64,000 bases of DNA, taken from Crocodylus rhombifer (taxonomy: Eukaryota > Chordata > Crocodylia > Crocodylidae). Numbering within the stretch: position 1 is the first letter of the stretch; every line of letters starts with the position of its first letter. Made by a program: the position numbers and the translations under genes. Of this stretch, positions 1-64,000 are shown in pieces. The notes below the pieces were generated by a model, which had not been told where the DNA came from, searched no databases, and worked only from the letters and a program-made list of their open reading frames with translations. The stretch lies in contig JAVSML010020808.1 of assembly GCA_038503035.1 (NCBI GenBank), forward strand, positions 254,013 to 318,012, in the 5' to 3' direction.

Positions 1-208
1 TTTTATATGCCTAAGAGGATGAATTTAATAGTTTGGAAAAGTGTAGAGTGATGTGAGCTAAAAAGTATCAGTTAACTCATAGGAGTGTCACTCATGAAAG
101 TTTGTGTTGAGGTTCTCATGAAGTAGGAGTTAAACTCTAAAGAAATTAAAGTCTCCTCAGCTGCTGCAGCATGGTGCTATATGAGTTCTTTGCTGACATC
201 CTGGCTAA

Positions 209-387
209 GGACAGACACTACACACAAACTGGTTTAAGTAGTTAGAAACTGGTTTACACTTGTAACAGAAGTTCAGTGTGCATAAACCAGTTTCAGAATG
301 TCTGAAACTGGTTGAAGATAAACTTGGTTGAATGTAGTATCAGACTTGAGTGATTTGGGTCAAACCAGTTTATGCAGTGTCTGTCCC
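209..387. mobile_element. MITE-like element with repeated AAACTGGTTT
   Basis: The ends are inverted copies: GGACAGACACTACACACAAA at 209 and, read on the - strand from 387, GGGACAGACACTGCATAAAC. The interior repeats AAACTGGTTT or its complement several times. It includes a perfect 13-bp-arm hairpin (285-297 / 301-313, loop ATG). The superfamily is not decided and no clear target duplication is seen. Confidence 0.65.
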
Positions 388-1086
388 AGATCCCTTCCTG
401 GTTTGAGTTAAACCAGAGTCCCCCAGTATCCCAGATGCTTTGTACCCCTGGACAGTGCTGTCTGCTCCAGTGCAGGGCTGGCCCCGCCCTCTGCTCCCTA
501 GCTAGAGCTCTGGCAGAGACTGCAGGCACAGCAGCATCTGCCTGACCCTTCCCCTGCCCTACCTCCCCTCGCCACTTGCTGCTCAAGCAGGGATCCTCCC
601 CTCCCATCTCCCACAGAACAGACCCTAGGTATGTGCTGTGTTAGCTGTTCAGAGGTATATGTGTCTCCAGTTTCACTGTGACCAGACAAAGGCAAACACT
701 ACAATGTCTGCTTCTGCCTTTTTGAAGGTAATCAACAGGTCAGCTGATAGTGTCCCTCTGTTCCTTCCTTGGAAAAAGCTGTTTAAGAAGAGCTTGAACT
801 AATGAGAGGGGCTTTTGTTTTCTTGATGGGCTGCTAAACGCTGTGTTACTGGTTCTCTGCTGGCTTTTGCCTGTCAGATTTGCTGCTGACAGTATAAAGA
901 AACAGGGAGAGGGAGATTGAAAAGCTCAGTATCCTCAAGAGATATATGCAGTGCACACCCCCTTTGCCTCAGAGTGCAAGCTGAGAGCTGGGTTCTGGCA
1001 GCAAGTGGGGAAAAGTCTGGGACTGGAGGAGGGGTGAGGATTTAAACCCCCCCTGAATCAGGGTGTCCCGCCCGGGCCCGGCCGGG

Positions 1087-1172
1087 CCCCCCCCCCCCCC
1101 CCCCCCCCCCAGCTCAGCCAGCACTGTAGAAGGGAAGGGAGGGCTGCTCTACCCCCGCGCCCCCCCCCCCCC
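1087..1172. repeat. Poly-C tracts in GC-rich patch
   Basis: A run of 24 C (1087-1110) and a second run ending at 1172 lie in a short GC-rich patch that starts near 1065. The opposite strand is poly-G and could form quadruplexes. Run lengths this long are assembly-sensitive. Confidence 0.8.
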
Positions 1173-2239
1173 TTCTAGTTTGAGTCACTGCGGGCATGTG
1201 CCTGTACTTCAGTCCAGAGGGAATGTTTGTGTACTTGCAAATTGGTTTAACCTAGGCAGGTGAGAGTAACCTGCAAAGATTGAATCAATTCAGGCTCTGG
1301 CTTTTTGAATGTCTGTCCCTAGCCCCTGGTGGAAATTACCTGGCAAATAAGTAGTAGGTAAAATGGATTATTTTAGAGGTAATAAATGGGTGACATTGAG
1401 TTATTGAATTAAATTGATGGTACATAAAATGGATAAGACTCGAAGGCTCTCCAGGTAACCAAATTTAAAGGAGGAGCTACCAACTGTAGAGATTTAGATT
1501 AGTCAGGTAGATGGGCTAAAAACTTTAGTATTAAAATTGACTATTGAAAAAACCCTGAAAATATTGTAAACAGACTTTCATAGGGCAGATTTGGAGATTC
1601 CAGTCTTCTCTGGTACACTGTGTGAACTATCCCACTGACCTATGCAAAAGGAATAGGTGTTAACATCCATGCAGTTGTAGTTGAGCTTTCCTCTAGACAA
1701 GCCCTATCAAAGTTGGTTGTGGACTATGATTAGGTAGACATCCTTAATGATATAGCAAAGAGTACCACTTATAGTCTGTGCCCATTTTTAGATAAAATTT
1801 GTCTCAATTCCTGGAGAGGAAACGGTAACCCACTTATATTGGTCATTAGACAGTTGTCACACTTCCTCTTCCTTGTTCACTTTGTCAGATGTTTTTAGTG
1901 ACATGGTATTTGCTTCTGGTACCATACGATTTTTTTAGACTATGCATACCTATGAAGCTGTGCTGTGGCACAGCCTCAGTGCATTTTACAGTAAAATTTT
2001 GTATGTGCTAAATTATGAGAAATTGATTTCCTCTTGGTTCCTGCTGGGATTTTTTTGTGGAAAGTTGGCATCTAATAGGTAATTGAGTTAAGTTCTGTTA
2101 ATAAGCCAAGCTTCCGGTTTGGCTAAACAACTTCCTAAAGTAAATTTTTAAAAAGGGCAGTGAATTTGCAGCACTGTTTTTCTTCTTAAAGTATGTACTT
2201 TTCATATGACACATTAATCTCTTTCTTCATGATGGTCAG

Positions 2240-2840
2240 ATTTAGTGATAACCGTGGATCCTGGTTTTCTCTATTTTAAAAAATCCTAAATTCTCTGATG
2301 AACCTCCCTTCCCCCTCATCCATGTTTTTCTGCAATTTTTAAAGTGAAGTACCACTGCATATACATATATTAACTGAACACAGTGTTTTATTGATAAGTT
2401 TTTTAAAACAATTTGGAAGCCTACCAGTCTCTCAATCATTATAATGAAATAAATTGTAAATGCCTGCATATTTTGGCATTTGATTCTGTTTTTGTTATTG
2501 TGAAAAATCAGAGCTTCCCCTGTCTCTTTCACTGACCCAGGATGTGGGTGCAGCTGTGGCTCTCTTTCCTTGATATATCGGTGCCCTGCCACAGCGCCCC
2601 CAGCTCTGCAGGTGCCCCTCACTCCTGCCTGGCTGCCCCCCTGCCTTCAGGTCCCTGGTGTGGGGGTGTAGGCACAGGTGTTGCATCCTGGTTGGGGCTG
2701 GGGGGGAGAGGAGGCGTGTGCCCCACCCAAATTTCTGCACCCACAACAGGGTGTGGGGCTGCAGCCAGGCTGGACCAGCTCTGGGCAGGAGCTACCTCAA
2801 CAGCCCAGCAGGTAGGATTCAGCATGGGAAAATTGTCAAT
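2240..2840. repeat. Interspersed repeat, copy 1 (paired with 12410-12910)
   Basis: Shared landmarks with 12410-12910, in the same order: AATTCTCTGATGA/A, TGTTTTATTGAT, AAGCAATTTGGAAGTCTAC-like, a GAAAATCAG boundary, then a GC-rich right half with a 'GTGTGCCCC...ATTTCTGCA' block, GCTGCAGCC-GGCTGGACCA and CAGCAGG ... GCATGGGA. It is a non-coding interspersed repeat of unknown class. Confidence 0.6.
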
Positions 2841-3879
2841 GTATTTAAGAATATATTTAATTTAATTTCTCATATAAGAATGACATTGGGGTGGACTGAA
2901 ATTGCAGCATATCTGCTTATACATTTAACAGATTGATGTATAGTAGGTTTCTGTAACATTGGCTATTCTATAGCAAAGTTATAACACAATTTGAGAGAGA
3001 AATGCCCATTTATAACCCTGTTTTGAGAGGCTATATTGCTGACCTGAGTGTGTTAAATACATCAATTTATAAACCCTGAAAAATCTCGTACATGTCACCA
3101 TATGTATAGCTACAGTTTCTATTTCACTGTTGGCTGAATATCATGCAGTTAGATTTATTATGTGGATGGTGCAGTAAATGCAGTTCTCTGTATGCCAGAT
3201 CAAAGATTAGTAATAAGTATTTTTTTACTAAAGCATGCATAGTAGCTACTCTTGCATCTTGTTAATAATTTTACATTATTACACAACAGATAGAGGGAGT
3301 AGGAAAACAGTACAAAACAGGCGATTCCATTTACAATAAGCATCTTGTTGCTAAAATTTTATATTCAAATATTAAAATAAAGAGAGGAAAAATTAAAATG
3401 GCCAAATGTTGCCTGAGTATGTGAGGGGGTGGTGAAATCTTCAATGTTTATTCAATCTGAATTAAATTTACTTTTAAATCCTGTATTGCGAGTATGCCAT
3501 AGAAGTCCAGAACTATGAAAGTTTAAGCAGTAGAATTAACTGGTTGAAACTGCTATGCCTACTCCATCATTTTGTAGCGATAGTAAAACTATGCTTGGAA
3601 GACTTTTTAAAAAAAAATCGTAATAAGCTGGGAATTTCTCCATTTATGGAACTGACTCATTTGAAAGATCTGTTACATAACTTTTCCATAGAGAGGATTG
3701 CAGCCATTGTCTGTTATCTGAGTTGCAGATCCTTTTGTAAAATGAATTGCACCACCAGCCTCATAAATGCATATTTGGGGATGTGTTAAAAATTCTGAAA
3801 TGTGATATTCATGCTCTTCACTGAGAAGTTGCTCAACCAGATCTTAAGTAGAAAACATAGTATTATTTGGATATTAGAG

Positions 3880-4113
3880 CAGTGGTTCTCAACCTCATTA
3901 GAGTCGAGGAACTCATCTGAAAATGCCAGGTCTTGGTTTTTATGATTTTTTTTTTTTATTTTTGACACCAGAAAAATAATGTAGCAATTATTCTTCTTTG
4001 AAATATCAGACTTTATATCATGAATTGTGTATGTGTTTGCACCTGTAACAGTTCTAATGTTCCATAGCACCCTTAAAAAGGGATCTCATGGTTACCTTGG
4101 CTGAGAATCACTG
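3880..4113. mobile_element. Short hAT-like DNA transposon
   Basis: Terminal inverted repeats CAGTGGTTCTCAACC (3880) and, complemented, CAGTGATTCTCAGCC (ending 4113). This end is typical of hAT/Charlie-type non-autonomous elements. 234 bp; no convincing 8-bp duplication. Confidence 0.7.
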
Positions 4114-4386
4114 CATGAGTTATCTGGTAGTTACGGTTATGGGATGGGTTGAAAAATAAAAGCATAGTGTTGTAATGGTTAAGACTTCTGCTGTTCTACT
4201 CTAGGAATCCTCTCTCTAAAGTGTTTGCAGAATAATTGTTTTTTTCAGTTGTGGCATAAATTACAAAATAAGATGTGCCACTTCTAATTTAGTAAAGCAA
4301 GTCCAAGGATGCTGTTTAGCTAAACCAATAGGTGTTACATTTTACTGTTTCTTTTTCATAAACATAATTGCATTCTTAAATCTTAG

Positions 4387-63273
<58,887 letters not shown>

Positions 63274-64000
63274 GTAAGTTGATTATAGAAATTTGAATTT
63301 CTTTTAAATGTAAAGCATTTTGTTGTTAGAAATGTGAAGTCTGATTTAAACCACATCTAGTGACATTAACTTCATAGACATTATGGGCTAGAAGGGACCT
63401 CATGAGATCGATTCCAGCCTCCTTGCCATAGGCAAGAAGTCTGCTGGGGTCAAATGATTAAGGTTGTGCCTGTCAGAAGACAATTCAGTATTTTTTTTAA
63501 TGTAATTAAACTAGCTGTAATATTTTTTTCTACTTTTTAAAACTCAAGGGAGCATACTTGGGTGTGCAGAAATTGACAGAAGGGGTATTTCTAATGTAAT
63601 ATGCTTTCATAAAAAAGGGGGGATAAAAATTGATCTGACTCCTTTCTCTTCTGCTCAGAAAGTTGAAGAACTAGAGCTGTAGCATCAGCTTTCTCTTGTA
63701 CCATCTGTCAAAACTTAAAAAAAAGAGGGAGAGGGGGAAAAGCTGTGCATTTTGCTTAACATCTTGGATGTTATGTCTAAGGTGTAGACAGTTCATTGTA
63801 GGCCAATAATTACCTGTCTTTATCAGGCTACATCACAGTCATTTCTTATCAAATAACTCTTAAATTATATTTGATGCAACAAGTGTTTTGCATTATAAAG
63901 TGGAGAGAGGTTATTAGCTGTGTTAGGGAGAAGTTTAGGGCAGTGTGGCACCTTACAGCCTAACTCATTCAGAGGAGCCTAAGATATTGTCTTATGGGTT
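63274..64000 (+). other. UBR5 intron (3' part cut by window)
   Basis: Contains a short antisense CR1 tail (63373-63480). No further HECT exon was found. Confidence 0.8.
63373..63480 (-). mobile_element. CR1 3' end, antisense, short
   Basis: TCATAGACATTATGGGCTAG, AAGGGACCTCATGAGATCGA and the following CAGCCTCCTTGCCATAGGCA correspond to the complement of the CR1 3' terminus. Confidence 0.8.

Larger units (their letters stand above)
1..4386 (+). other. UBR5 intron (5' part cut by window)
   Basis: No UBR5 exon was recognised before 4387. The stretch holds a MITE (209-387), two poly-C tracts (1087-1172), an interspersed repeat (about 2240-2840) and a small hAT-like element (3880-4113). The remainder is ordinary AT-rich intron. 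Confidence 0.8.

Noticed and set aside
1060..1260. GC-rich stretch as a CpG island or alternative promoter
   Set aside because: It is driven by poly-C runs with few CpG, and no exon with a donor follows. The signal is low complexity, not promoter-like.
3544..3789. 81-codon open frame in AT-rich intron
   Set aside because: No similarity to a known family, no splice or Kozak support, and the length is within chance for AT-rich DNA.
1..4386. Possible earlier UBR5 exon
   Set aside because: I looked for propeller-domain peptides with flanking splice sites and found none, so the previous exon must lie upstream of the window.
63274..64000. Possible next HECT exon
   Set aside because: No frame encodes the expected VNWHDF continuation. 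The stretch contains only intron and a CR1 tail.

Overview
This is vertebrate nuclear DNA. About 59 kb of the 64 kb window is the middle and 3' part of one gene on the + strand, the HECT ubiquitin ligase UBR5 (EDD). I could place 40 coding exons between 4387 and 63273. They join in phase into 1,966 uninterrupted codons, roughly 70% of a protein of about 2,800 residues. The window begins in an intron upstream of the first visible exon and ends in an intron inside the HECT domain. The N-terminus (UBA and first propeller blades) and the catalytic C-terminus are therefore outside it.

In order, the exons encode: the end of the RCC1-like propeller with an inserted small beta-barrel (4387-17887); a helical and Ser-rich linker (19426-27976); a helix-rich repeat segment (29097-29194); the UBR box, a zinc-binding N-degron reader (29988-32360); a long helical scaffold (32457-34435); acidic and serine-rich disordered segments (35694-41420); more scaffold (42864-54035); an Arg/Glu/Asp repeat (54704-54815); the MLLE peptide-binding domain (56149-58181); and the start of the HECT N-lobe (59469-63273). 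Two introns use GC instead of GT donors. A 45-nt phase-preserving candidate cassette exon lies at 20292-20336.

Introns carry typical non-avian reptile repeats: at least eight CR1 LINE fragments in both orientations, a degraded non-CR1 LINE, MIR-like SINEs, and many non-autonomous DNA transposons. The DNA transposons are hAT-like elements with GC-rich interiors, TA-flanked mariner/Tigger-like MITEs, and a MITE resembling crocodilian Chompy. The repeat mix and a recurring 'AAGCTT ... TCTAATAAAAGATA ... ACCAACACGG' repeat suggest a crocodilian, with turtle as the alternative. This assignment is inference.

No second protein-coding gene, RNA gene, CRISPR array or viral insertion was recognised. 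One 100-N assembly gap (49113-49212) sits in the loop of a long inverted repeat inside a hAT-like element. Nothing in the window looks like a new multi-gene system. The points most worth checking are the candidate cassette exon, the GC-AG introns and several large foldback structures inside introns.
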